A stretch of DNA of 64,000 nucleotides. It comes from Helianthus annuus (lineage: Eukaryota > Streptophyta > Magnoliopsida > Asterales > Asteraceae). The position numbers and the translations under genes were made by a program. Each line of letters starts with the position of its first letter. Within the stretch, counting starts at the first letter, position 1. Location: positions 86,570,587 through 86,634,586 of the forward strand of contig NC_035448.2 of the NCBI RefSeq assembly GCF_002127325.2, written 5' to 3'. Positions 12,494 to 23,146 of the stretch are shown here, piece after piece. A model generated the notes under the pieces. The model was not told where the DNA came from. It did no database searches and was given only the letters and a program-made list of their open reading frames with translations.

Positions 12494-13663
12494 AAAGATC
12501 CATAGGCGGATCGAAATAACAAAAATGATTACATAAAGATTACTAGGCTTTTGCGTGGAGTCGCAAATTCCAATATGCAATTATTGAACAGCTTCAGCCT
12601 ATTCCGTACTTGTTAACCTGTGCTTAGTCTTTTGAAAAATACTTTAGTTTTCATTGGTAAATACAATTAACCGGCTCGTTTTGAAAATCTTTTCAAAACC
12701 ATTTTATATACCATTTGGTATATCATTTTCATAAATAACTTGGGATAAACTATATTAATTAAATTACTCGCTGCTTTCTTCTTCCCGATGAAAAGCTTTC
12801 TTCTTCTCTCACATAAACCATCATCTGCCGCTGAGCTCAGCCGCCTTCCACCACCATTCGCCACCGTCCTCCATCACAATGTTCCGTTTTTAACCCCTGT
12901 TTTTTCCTTTCAGTTACCTTAACGTTGAAAACTAGATGTTCAATCTCCAGAAAAAGCTACTACGTGAAGTACCCTGTTACCGGAAAATTCGACCGGCCGG
13001 AGGGTCAGCTGACCCCCCTGACCCTCCTGTGGTTCTGCCACTGCCCACCACCAACGCCCAGTTTCGCACGCTGTCGGTTTATGTTTCGAATGGGATTTAG
13101 TTCGACGAATGCGAGTCAAGAGCAATCGAACACACGATGTTGACTACCAGTTGAACAAGTGATTTTTTTTTGATGTAGTATAGGCATTACCCTTCTGTTC
13201 TTAGAACTTAAAAATGAGAAGAATCTGCCTTCCTTCCATTTTGTCTAACTTACAACCATGATTTTAGATTTTTTCCCTTGGATTGTTTTCAGCACCCAAA
13301 ACATATGGTTCGACCAACCTTGCTAGAAGAAGTATACATCCTATTCTTTTGTTTCAGAAGCCACGGTTGCAGGCAGGCAAAATATGAAGTTTTTTATTAA
13401 CTATTTTCTTTTCTTTTGTTTTAATTTGATTTATTTCTTAAGTTTTGTTTTGTTTTGTTTTATGTTTGTTAATTTGATTCCAAGTCAGCATGTTTAAAGA
13501 GAAAAAAAAAATACCAAATGGTGATACGTAAAATACATAGGATTAGAACATTAAAATAAAATTCAAAACTTATTATGAGTAACCTAATTAATACAGCCTT
13601 CAAACTTGGTTATCATTTTATAAAAGTTACCGACTTTATGAAACCATGTGTCATGTGTGGCTA
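12494..13663. other. Unassigned interval, no transposon signature seen
   Basis: About 1.2 kb without LTR ends, retroelement motifs or tandem repeats. Around 12830-13140 it is richer in G+C, with short open frames on both strands of 60-70 codons, none recognisable. T-rich runs followed by CAG or AG (near 12913 and 13350) could be remnants of intron ends. It may be original host sequence or an old unrecognised repeat. Confidence 0.4.
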
Positions 13664-15340
13664 TTTTTTTGAAAAACAACGACGATATCACATATCAAAG
13701 AAAGCTAGCGGGGAACTAGCAAAAAACTCCAATACAAAAGAAAGACAACATAAAGTGCAAAACAAAACCAAACAATTACATGATACTGCTAACCCCCAAG
13801 AAAGGATTAAAAATCTAATTATCCCATCTGGTCCTAATATTTTTCCCCTTTGGTTGATCCCATCATAAGCCATAACTTGGACATCTTCAAAGATCTAGAC
13901 AACACTGCACTTTTTAGAATGAAAATGACCTCATTTCTATTTTTCCATAGGTTCCAAAGACCTGCATAAACAATACAAGAGAACACATTTTTCTCCACCT
14001 TTTGGGCCGTCCATTTTACTAAAAACTTCAGAAGATCACTGGTAGAGGCGCAAGAATTAATGTTGAACCCAGACCAGTTGGATAACATGATCCAAAAATC
14101 CGTAGCCACAGCACACCTGGTGAAGAGGTGATCAATACTTTCAACTTCAGTATTACAAACCCGACACACGAGCGATGAAAGGTGGATCCCGCGAATAGCA
14201 ACCAGGGGCGCAATGGGGATTCTGTGGTGAGAAAGACGCCAAATGAAACACTTTATCTTGATAGGGAGCCAAGATTCCAATCCATGAACAATGTGGGGGA
14301 AAAAGAGTGAATGCCAGAGATCCATTTCCCGCACGAGGCCATAGAGAAACTTCCACCCGGATCCAAAACCCAGGTCCATTTATCGCTCCCATTTACAAAG
14401 CGATAGGAGGAAATAAAGTCTTGTAGCTCAATAATTTCATGTTCCCATCTATCAGCCGCGCGAACAGACGACCACTCCCAGTTAAAAGACCTCACCGCAC
14501 CATTACAAACATTGATACGTTGAGCAATAGAGCAATGTTCGAACGTTCAATGTTGTAGAGATTCGGGTATAAGGCTTTGAGGGGAGAGAGGCCAAACCAA
14601 GCGTCAGGCCAAAAGGATGAGATAGAGGAGTCCTTCACTTGTTTCCTCATAACAATGTTGATGTCATAACCAGCCTCCAAAATATCACGAGAAACCGAGT
14701 TGATGGAGGTCCAATTGTCGGATCTGGAAGGTTTGAAGAGATCTTTAGTAGAGAGAAAGAAACATTGTGAATGTGTCAGGTCGCCGTGGCCCAAAGGGCA
14801 TCTGCCTCATGAAAGGCTCTCCAATTCCATTTCAAAAGGAGGGCATGATTCAGATTGTGTAAACTTCCGATGCCCAATCCCCCTTTAGACTCAGGCAGAA
14901 GAACATTGGCCCATTTAATCCAACTGATTGTTAGTCATATTTCCACCCCACAAGAATTTGCGGCGAATACTTTCTAAGGTTTTCAAGACCTTCTTCGGGG
15001 CTTTGAACATAGAGAAAAAGTACACTAGAAAGCTTCCAAATACCGATTTGACAAGAGTGAGCCGCCCCCCGAAGGAAAGATTTTAGCTTTCCAGTTGCTA
15101 AGCTTGTTTTTGAACTTGGAAATCATTGGCTCCCAGTTCTTGCAGTACTTCATATTTGCCCCCAGCGAGAGGCCGAGGTGACTAAAAGGCAGGAAGTCTC
15201 TCTTGCACCCCAAAAGTGTGGCGGCCTCGGTGCTCTCGGCACCGGACACCCCCACACCAATCGGCCTGCTTTTGATAAAGTTAATATGGAGACCCGAAAT
15301 GATGTAAAAAATCCGAAGGATGCGCTTAAGATTCAGTAAG
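13664..15340 (-). mobile_element. LINE (L1-type non-LTR retrotransposon), 3' part, truncated
   Basis: Minus-strand remains of a LINE: the end of the reverse transcriptase, the C-terminal zinc-binding domain and a 3' UTR that ends in a short A-run (T-run on plus at 13664-13670). The 5' part is cut at 15340 by insertion of Gypsy-D; the rest should lie on the far side of Gypsy-D, outside the window. Confidence 0.85.
13834..15340 (-). pseudogene. LINE ORF2: reverse transcriptase C-terminus and zf-RVT domain, broken
   Basis: From the right, minus-strand frames read as the end of an L1-type reverse transcriptase. Recognisable are ISGLHINFIKS and LGCKRDFLPFSHLGLSLG (about 15310-15140), then FLWGG and KGGLGIGSL around 14890-14980. 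The last open piece (13834-14379) is a zf-RVT domain: KIKCFIWRLSHHRIP followed by a Cys/His cluster with CRVC and HLFTRC. The pieces lie in different frames with stop codons between them, so the ORF is dead. The protein would have reverse-transcribed LINE RNA at nicked target DNA. Family assignment is secure; subfamily is not. Confidence 0.85.
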
Positions 15341-15412
15341 TGTCACACCCCCAAAATCCACAAGCAGAGTATCACCGTAGGAGGCGTGACTGACCAGGAT
15401 CCAGCCACCAAT
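15341..15412 (-). repeat. Gypsy-D 3' LTR, terminal 72 bp
   Basis: Minus strand ends GGGGGTGTGACA at 15341, the same terminus as the Gypsy-B LTR. It continues at 25797 on the far side of Gypsy-B; CCAAT at 15408-15412 is repeated at 25792-25796. Confidence 0.85.
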
Positions 15413-15582
15413 TGTGCAACTCGAATTTCCAAGATTTCTATTTCGCATTTATTGCACGTTCATGTATTGTTTAGCTGTTTATTTGCACAATTGATTGCTA
15501 TGGAATTGTATACGTTTTGATGCAACGAATCGTATTGTGTGATTGTGCATGGTTGTTTGTTAATTGGGAAAGATTTGACAAA

Positions 15583-15590
15583 TATATAAA
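15583..15590 (+). promoter_or_regulatory. TATA-like box in Gypsy-B LTR
   Basis: TATATAAA in an AT-rich context about 170 bp into the LTR; the only strong TATA match in this part. Present in both LTRs. Confidence 0.45.
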
Positions 15591-16127
15591 CTTGGTGGTG
15601 AAACTGTGAAATGGTGATGAGATGGTGTGCTTGTGCAAAATATAATACTTAGGGTGGTATAGAGTAATTAGTGAAACCTAAATTATACTTAACCCTAATC
15701 CTTTGTTCACTAATCATTCTCACAAAAATCCAAGCACGTACTTTTCTCTAGCAATCATCACCATCATCATTGGCAAGACATTCATCACTTTGATTTCCAC
15801 ATTTTCTCTAGAATCATTCAAGGTAATTGTTTGTTGATTATTGCCTATTGATTGTTTGATTGTATCAACTCTTTGTTATTGAGATACTTGTAAACCCTAG
15901 CTATGATTTGATGGTTCTGTGTTTTAATTTGATTCTAATTATTGTGATAAAGATGAGTGACTAATTGTACAATCGATTTCTTGATAATGTTGATGCATGA
16001 TATGAAGGAATATTGTTTGTCGTATTGATTCTGCAGTAAGAAAGTATGAAGTAGGGTTTTGTTCGTATGAATGAAAAGTTGTAACTGATGCCTTGATTCT
16101 GTGCAAAGATTGAAATTCACGCACTTG

Positions 16128-16745
16128 TGTTAGTCAGAGTTTTAGATTGGTATAATTGTCTGAGTTTTATCATAAGGATGGACTTTGATCCGAGTTTTAA
16201 ACAAACACGCAAGTCCGAGTTTCATAGCACATTATAGATGTCCGAGTTCTTAATCAAACATGGTCCGACCTTTGTAACTTGCCATGGTCCGAGTATAAAC
16301 TTGTCCTCTAGTCCGAGCTTCTTAACACTTGTGTTACCCGAGTTTTGTTTGAGGAAAACATAGGTCCGACTTTAATTAAGCAAAGGGGTCCGACCTTTGC
16401 TTGATTATGTTGTCCGAGTTTCTGGAAGTTGATATGTCCGAGTTCTCTTTAGTGAATCAGGTCCGAGTTTCATGACCTAGGGTCCGAGTTTTAACCCCAT
16501 GTCCTCTTGGTCCGACTTTTTGACATCATGTCCCTTAGGTCCGACCTTTTTATGTTACAAGGGGGGTGGTCCGAACTTTAAAGGCCTAATCTCCCTAGTC
16601 CGAGTTTCTTTGTAGGGAAACAATCCCCTTGGTCCGAACTTTAACCCTCCATTACCTTTGTCTGAGTATGTGACATGTTCTTATGCGCTATCCGAGTTTG
16701 AACAGGGGAAACCCCCACCCCCCCAACACTTGTCTGACTTTTAAA
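16128..16745 (+). repeat. Dispersed TCCGAGTTT motif cluster, about 23 copies (5' LTR)
   Basis: The word (G)TCCGAGTTT and close variants (TCCGACCTTT, TCCGAACTTT, TCTGAGTAT) recurs every 20-40 bp with unrelated spacers. The 3' LTR has the same cluster at about 23862-24475. Confidence 0.88.
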
Positions 16746-17305
16746 AAATGCAAGGCTGTGTTTATGCTGTGTAGAATTAATGTGAGACCTTAAATTGTAT
16801 GCTGGTTGGCGATTAGATCTGTTAAGACATGAAAGTTAGTTTACTAAGCCACTAACGTTGTTTAATATGCTATGAATGTTAAACATGACCAATATGTTAT
16901 ATATGTTAAATATGATTAACTCTGAAGCGCTTGTGATCTAAGCAAGGTGTATTAATCCCGCTACATGCGGATGCTATTGTTAAATTAAATTGAGAGAGTC
17001 TTGATGAGAAACAGGGATCGTATTAGTGTGATTAACTGATGCATGATACATGATATTGATTGTCGAACATACTTGGTGGTATTTATTGCATATGAAACAT
17101 TACGAACATGAACTGATCAAGTGTACATGCATACTATAGGACTTGATTGATTTATTTGCAAGCACATAGTTAAGCATACCGAGCAAACCAAGGTGAGTTC
17201 ACACCCTTACTAAGGCATGGGATTCCCAAGGGCTTGGGAATGGGATTAAAGGAAAGAGATTGACTAGATTCGTACATACACTGTTACTAGACTACCATAC
17301 CATCG

Positions 17306-17610
17306 TCCTCGGTTGTGCAGGACACATACGTAAAACCTACGTATACTTATACTTATTACTATCCTCGGTTGTGAAGGATACTCACGTAAAACCTACATAT
17401 ACTTATACTTATTACTATCCTCGGTTGTGAAGGATACTCACGTAAAACCTACGTGTACTTACACTTATTACTATCCTCGGTTGTGAAGGATACTCACGTA
17501 AAACCTACGTGTACTTATACTTACTACTATCCTCGGTTGTGAAGGATACTCACGTAAAACCTACGTGTATTTATACTTCCTACTATCCTCGGTTGTGAAG
17601 GATACTTATG
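17306..17610 (+). repeat. Tandem array, 56-bp unit, six copies (5' LTR)
   Basis: TCCTCGGTTGTG recurs at 17306, 17362, 17418, 17474, 17530 and 17586, exactly 56 bp apart. Units contain CACGTAAAACCTACGTG, an imperfect inverted repeat. A matching array starts at 25039 in the 3' LTR. Confidence 0.92.
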
Positions 17611-18061
17611 GTCACAAATAGTCTAGTGGTTATAGAACATGGGAAGCCCCCACCAATAGAACGTACTAACGGCCCGGTAGTGCCATCTGTTACAAACGAA
17701 CTTACTATCACGCATTTACTTTCTGTGAACTCGCTCAACTAGTTGTTGATCCCCTGTTACATGCCTTGCAGGTCGTTAGGTACATGGAGCTTGCACAGGG
17801 AGGAGCTGGTCGTTGTGGGCTTGGATCGTGACTGTTTCTTTAAACACTTATGACATTACATTATTATTTATGTTGGGTTTACTTACATGCTTCCGCTACT
17901 TAAACAAATGTTTGGTTTTGAACATCAATCATGTCTTGTTGAATTACATTATCTATTTTTATTATTAAATGCTATGTTCGGTATGATTGATGGCTTGATC
18001 CTGGTCAGTCACGCTCCCAAGCGGTGATACTCCGCAGGTGGATTTTGGGGGTGTGACAGAT

Positions 18062-18074
18062 TGGTATCAGAGCC
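18062..18074 (+). other. Primer binding site of Gypsy-B
   Basis: TGGTATCAGAGCC three bases after the LTR end; complementary to initiator Met tRNA. Confidence 0.88.
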
Positions 18075-18379
18075 ATTGGTTATAGAGAACTTGGTTTTAA
18101 TATGGGAAAACGTTTTTATTAAAACCAGACTATAACCAAAACAGTGCTCTCAACGATCCACAACGACGCTTCGCTCCACGTGCAAGACTCAACATCCTAG
18201 GTAATAAGGTTTATGTTTATTGCCTACATACTAGAATTGCAAAGAACTTTGCTCGTAGTATGCTTAGATTACATTGCTCACTACTTGTTATTGCTTGAAC
18301 ACACTTGTGTGCTTACACTCTTCTGTCATCGCACTACTCGCGAACCATTCTCACTTATTTTACCTTTACTATGAAGATC

Positions 18380-20294
18380 ATGTCCGGACGTGTGAACATG
18401 ACTCAAGCCCAGTTGGCGGCTCTCATTCAAGAACAAGTTGCTGCGGCACTTGCAGCTGCAAAGGCAGGAGGTATATCCTGCAGTCGTAACCCATTCTAGG
18501 ATCTTTAGATCCTACGTTCCTAATCAACTCTAATGTTTAACCTCATTCTGTTCTTACACATTAGGTCAACACGTTCAGCAACCTGTGTGTACCTTCAAGA
18601 ATTTCATGGATTGTCGTCCTAGCACGTTTAGTGGCACCGAAGGAGCGGTTGGACTCCTCCACTGGTTCGAGAAGCTAGAATCAGTATTTGAAATGTGTGA
18701 ATGCCCTGAGGCTCGCAGGGTTAAGTATGCCACTGGTACTTTGGAAGGGATCGCGTTAACTTGGTGGAACGCGCAAGTGCAGATCCTAGGGTTGGCAGCT
18801 GCTAACGCCACCCCTTGGAATGATTTCAAGGAACTGATTAAACGCGAATACTGCACTCGGGAAGATATTCATAAGTTGGAAGACGAGCTGTATCATTTGA
18901 AAATGACTGGGTCAGAAATCGAGGCTTATACCAAGAGGTCGAACGAGTTGGCTGTGCTGTGTCCAACCATGGTGGACCCTCCATACAAGCGTATTGAGTT
19001 GTATCTCAAGGGTTTGGCGCCAGAAATTCAGAGCCATGTGACATCGGCTAATCTTGACAACATTCAGGCTATTCAACGCCTCGCTCATCGCATCACAGAT
19101 CAGGCAGTGGATCAGAACAGACTGCCTAAACGTATCAGCGCTACTGCTACCGCTACCACTGCTACTACACTTGCTACTCCCAGCGACAACAAGAGAAAAT
19201 GGGATGGGGATTCTAGCAAGGGATCAGCTTCAGTTCAGTCTCAGGTTCAGCAGCGAAAGACTGACAGTTACCAGAGTCCCAGTCAGCATTCTTCAGGCAG
19301 TCACAGGCAGGGGGGATATCGAGGAAACCTCCCAAAGTGTAACACCTGCAACAGACACCACAGTGGCTGGTGTAACAAGGGTCGCTGTCATAGATGCCTC
19401 AAGATGGGTCATGAGGCCAAAGATTGTAGAAGCCCTCGACCTGCGAATCAGAATCAGCAGCAGCCACCAGCACAGCAGAATCAACAGCAGGGCAACAAAG
19501 GGTGTTTTCATTGCGGTGCAGAGGGTCACTTCAAAAGGCACTGCCCTCAGCTGAACAGGAACCAGAACAACAACAACAATGGTGGGAACAACAACGGCAA
19601 TGAAGCAAGGGGTCGTGCGTTTGTGTTGGGGCAGGGTGATGCCAGAAATGATCCCAACGTCGTCATGGGTAAGTTTCTTCTCGACGATATTTATGTCACT
19701 GTTTTGTTTGATTCGGGTGCGGATACGAGTTATATGTCTTTGAAAATGAGTAAATTGTTAAAACGTACACCAACACCCCTAAACACCAAACATGTCGTAG
19801 AACTTGCAAATGGTAAAAGCGTAGAAGCCACGCATGTAGTCAAGGGCTGTAGCATCGTTCTAGCGGGTCAGACTTTCTCCATCGATCTTATTCCTATAGT
19901 TCTGGGTAGTTTCGACATCGTCATCGGCATGGATTGGTTATCCAAGCAGCAGGCGGAGATCCTATGCAAGGAGAAAATCATTCGTATTCCTCGTGCAAGT
20001 AAGGAACCTCTCGAAGTTCAAGGCGACAAGAGTGGTGCTGTGGTTGGCATCATCTCTTTCTTGAAGGCTCAGAAATGTTTGCGAAAGGGTCATGCTGCCA
20101 TTTTGGCACTTGTAACTGATGCAGCGACGAAAGAGAAAAGAATAGAGGATATTCCAGTTGTACGCGAATTTCCTCAAGTGTTCCCTGAAGATTTACCAGG
20201 CCTACCGCCTCATCGTCAAGTCGAGTTTCAAATCGAGCTAGCTCCAGGAGCAGCACCTATAGCTCGCGCACCGTATCCGTTTTGCTCCAACTGA
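18380..20294 (+). CDS. gag-pro: Gypsy-B gag and protease, with a candidate 94-bp intron; 3' end frameshifted
   Basis: Encodes the capsid/nucleocapsid polyprotein and aspartic protease. I place the start at ATG 18380 ([19 protein letters not shown]); ATG 18371 is an in-frame alternative. The first frame stops at 18499, but removing 18471-18564 joins it in frame to the long frame that follows, which has no ATG before 18606. Next come a Retrotrans_gag-type capsid region (ALTWWNAQ near 18755), Gln-rich linkers and zinc knuckles [14 protein letters not shown] and [14 protein letters not shown]. The protease active site is FDSGADTSY (about 19708). Close to 20277 one extra base, compared with Gypsy-D, throws the frame off, and it ends at 20294 before the RT. 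Gag packages the RNA into cytoplasmic particles; protease matures the polyprotein. Confidence 0.85.
18471..18564 (+). other. Candidate spliceosomal intron inside Gypsy-B gag
   Basis: GTATAT at 18471 and CACATTAG ending at 18564, with CTAAT-like branch-point words and a pyrimidine-rich tail before the acceptor. The exons join within a Gly codon (G plus GT) and keep frame, linking an Ala-rich N-terminus to the capsid region. Unspliced RNA meets a stop at 18497-18499. Confidence 0.6.
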
Positions 20295-23069
20295 ACTGGA
20301 AGAACTGTCAAAGCAACTACAAGAGCTCTTGGATAAGGGTTTCATTCGTCCAAGCTCTTCGCCTTGGGGAGCTCCAGTACTATTCGTGAAAAAGAAGGAT
20401 GGCACTTTCAGGATGTGCATTGATTACCGCGAACTGAACAAGGTCACAGTGAAGAACCGCTATCCTCTTCCTCGTATTGACGACTTATTCGACCAGTTGC
20501 AAGGGTCGAGTTACTATTCCAAGATTGATCTAAGGTCAGGGTATCATCAGCTGAGAGTCCGGGATGAGGACGTCTCCAAGACAGCATTCAAAACTCGCTA
20601 CGGTCACTACAAGTTCCTAGTCATGCCATTTGGGCTTACGAACGCGCCTGCAGTCTTCATGGATCTTATGAACAGGGTGTGCAAACCCTACCTTGACAAG
20701 TTCGTCATTGTCTTCATCGACGACATTCTGATTTACTCCAAGAGTCAGGAGGAGCACGAGCAGCACTTACGCCTTATCTTGGAACTTCTTCGAAAGGAGC
20801 AATTGTACGCCAAGTTTTCTAAATGCGACTTCTGGCTTCGTGAAGTCCACTTTCTAGGCCATGTGGTGAACAGGGATGGGATTCATGTCGATCCATCCAA
20901 GGTAGATTCGATCAGGAACTGGCCTGCGCCGCGTACACCAACGGAAATACGCCAATTCTTGGGTTTGGCGGGGTATTACAGACGATTTATTAAAGACTTC
21001 TCCAAGATCGCACAGCCGTCACTATGTTGACACAGAAAGGTGTTACCTATCGTTAGGGTAATACACAAGAAACGGCTTTTCAGTACCTGAAGGACAGACT
21101 ATGCAGCGCACCTATCCTCTCATTGCCAGAGGGCACGGATGATTTTGTGGTCTATTGTGACGCATCGATACAGGGGCTTGGTTGTGTATTGATGCAGCGG
21201 GATAAAGTTATTGCCTACGCCTCTCGTCAACTCAAGGTTCATGAACGAAACTACACGACGCACGATTTAGAGCTGGGAGCTGTTGTTTTCGCGCTTAAGA
21301 TATGGTGACACTACCTGTACGGTACCAAGTGCACAATTTACACCGATCACAGGAGTCTCGAGCATATCTTCAAGCAGAAGGAATTGAATATGCGTCAACG
21401 ACGATGGGTCGAACTGCTTAATGATTACGAATGCGCCATCAAGTACCATCCAGGCAAAGCCAATGTTGTGGCTGATGCTCTCAGTCGAAAAGACACCTTA
21501 CCTAGGCGTGTACGAGCTTTACAGCTCACCATTCAGTCTGATCTTCCTGCACAAATACGAGATGCTCAGATGAGAGCATTAAAACCCGAAAACGTCAAAG
21601 CTGAAGCCTTACGCGGCTCAAGGCAACGAATGGAACAAAAGGAAGACGGCGCCTACTATGTAACGGGACGCATTTGGGTCCCACTATATGGCGGTTTACG
21701 AGAGCTTGTGATGGATGAAGCTCATAAGTCTCGCTACTCGATACATCCAGGTTCGGATAAGATGTATCACGAACTCAAAACAACATATTGGTGGCCTAGC
21801 ATGAAAGCCCACATCGCTACTTACGTCGGCAAGTGTTTGACATGTGCCAAGGTCAAAGTGGAGTATCAGAAACCAGCGGGCCTACTTCAACAACCCAGGA
21901 TACCACAGTGGAAATGGGAAGAAATTTCCATGGATTTTGTTACAGGCCTACCCAGATCTCAGCGTGGGAATGATACCATATGGGTGATCGTGGACCGACT
22001 CACCAAGTCTGCACACTTCCTAGCTATAAAGGAAACGGATAAGTTCTCCACTCTCGCAGACATCTATCTTAAGGAAGTTGTTTCGAGGCACGGGGTGCCC
22101 ACCTCCATCATTTCGGATCGGGATGCACGATTCACGTCAGAACTATGGCAAGCGATGCACAAAGCGTTTGGCTCTCGTTTAGACATGAGCACAGCATATC
22201 ACCCTCAGACGGATGGGCAGTCTGAGCGCACGATTCAAACTCTAGAAGACATGCTTCGAGCGTGTGTTATCGATTTCGGCAACGGCTGGGAAAAACATCT
22301 TCCTTTGGTGGAGTTTTCGTATAATAACAGTTATCACACCAGCATACAAGCCGCTCCATTCGAGGCATTGTACGGACGTAAATGCCGGTCACCTCTATGT
22401 TGGGCAGAGGTGGGGGATAGTCAGATCACGGGTCCAGAGATTGTAGTGGACGCCACAGAAAAGATTGCACAAATACGACAACGCATGGCGGCAGCACGCG
22501 ACCGTCAGAAAGCATACGCGGATAAGCGCAGGAAACCGTTGGAATTTCAGGTCGGGGACCGGGTTTTACTAAATGTCTCACCCTGGAAGGGTGTGGTTCG
22601 ATTTGGTAAACGAGGCAAGCTCAATCCACGGTATGTTGGACCGTTCGAGATCATTGAGAAAATAGGCAAAGTGGCCTACAAGTTAAACCTACCAGCTGAA
22701 CTCGGTGCAGTTCACAATGTATTTCACGTGTCGAATCTGAAGAAGTGCCTGTCAGATGAGACCCTCATAGTTCCTTTTAAGGAACTCACTATCGACGAGC
22801 GGTTGCAGTTCGTCGAGGAGCCAGTTGAAATCACGGACCGGGATGTTAAGGTCCTCAAAAGCAAGAGAATCCCTCTTGTTCGAGTTCGTTGGAACTCCCG
22901 ACGTGGCCCAGAGTACACCTGGGAACGCGAAGACCAAATGAAAGAAAAGTACCCCCAGTTATTCGGAACCAATGCATCCACTACTGAGGCTGAAGCTACT
23001 ACTGCGGAATTTCGGGACGAAATTCCAAATCAACGGGGGGATGATGTGACACCCCAGGAAAACCAGTGA
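20284..23069 (+). pseudogene. pol: Gypsy-B pol: RT, RNase H, integrase, chromodomain, broken
   Basis: Three open pieces, 20329-21030, 21123-21308 and 21384-23069. RT shows [16 protein letters not shown], the [10 protein letters not shown] active site (about 20715) and [12 protein letters not shown]. RNase H starts at [15 protein letters not shown] (about 21139). Integrase has an HHCC zinc finger (YHELK to CLTCAK), then the catalytic Asp, Asp and Glu in [15 protein letters not shown] and [10 protein letters not shown] chromodomain follows from about 22820 ([17 protein letters not shown]). Defects: a frameshift at about 20277, another near 21008, TAG at about 21055 and TGA at about 21306. The protein would copy RNA to DNA and integrate it, the chromodomain steering insertion to chromatin. 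It cannot be made from this copy. Confidence 0.92.
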
Positions 23070-23133
23070 ACAATACAATTTACCTAGCTTCCTCAGTGAG
23101 TGCGTACCAAAATTTCGGGACGAAATTTCTTTT

Positions 23134-23145
23134 AAGTTGGGGATA
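23134..23145 (+). other. Polypurine tract of Gypsy-B
   Basis: AAGTTGGGGATA just before the 3' LTR, preceded by AATTTCGGGACGAAATTTC, an inverted repeat shared with Gypsy-C and Gypsy-D at the same place. Confidence 0.7.
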
Positions 23146-23146
23146 A

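Larger units (their letters stand above)
15413..18058 (+). repeat. 5' LTR of Gypsy-B
   Basis: 2646-bp direct repeat with 23147-25791. It starts TGTGCAACTCG, whereas the 3' copy starts TGTGACAACTCG, so the 5' copy has lost one base four bases from its end. I noticed roughly 15-20 scattered differences between the copies, so it is older than LARD-A, Copia-N and Gypsy-C. Confidence 0.93.

Noticed and set aside
12667..13143. Short open frames on both strands in the unassigned interval
   Set aside because: 60-72 codons, overlapping on opposite strands, no recognisable domain; kept only as part of the unassigned feature.
15341..18058. Apparent long terminal inverted repeats around 15341-18058, as if a DNA transposon
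   Set aside because: The left arm is the end of the Gypsy-D LTR on the other strand. The CCAAT duplication puts the Gypsy-B boundary at 15413.
18274..18499. Two overlapping small open frames at the start of Gypsy-B as independent genes
   Set aside because: One is the gag N-terminal exon read into the candidate intron, the other an out-of-frame shadow.
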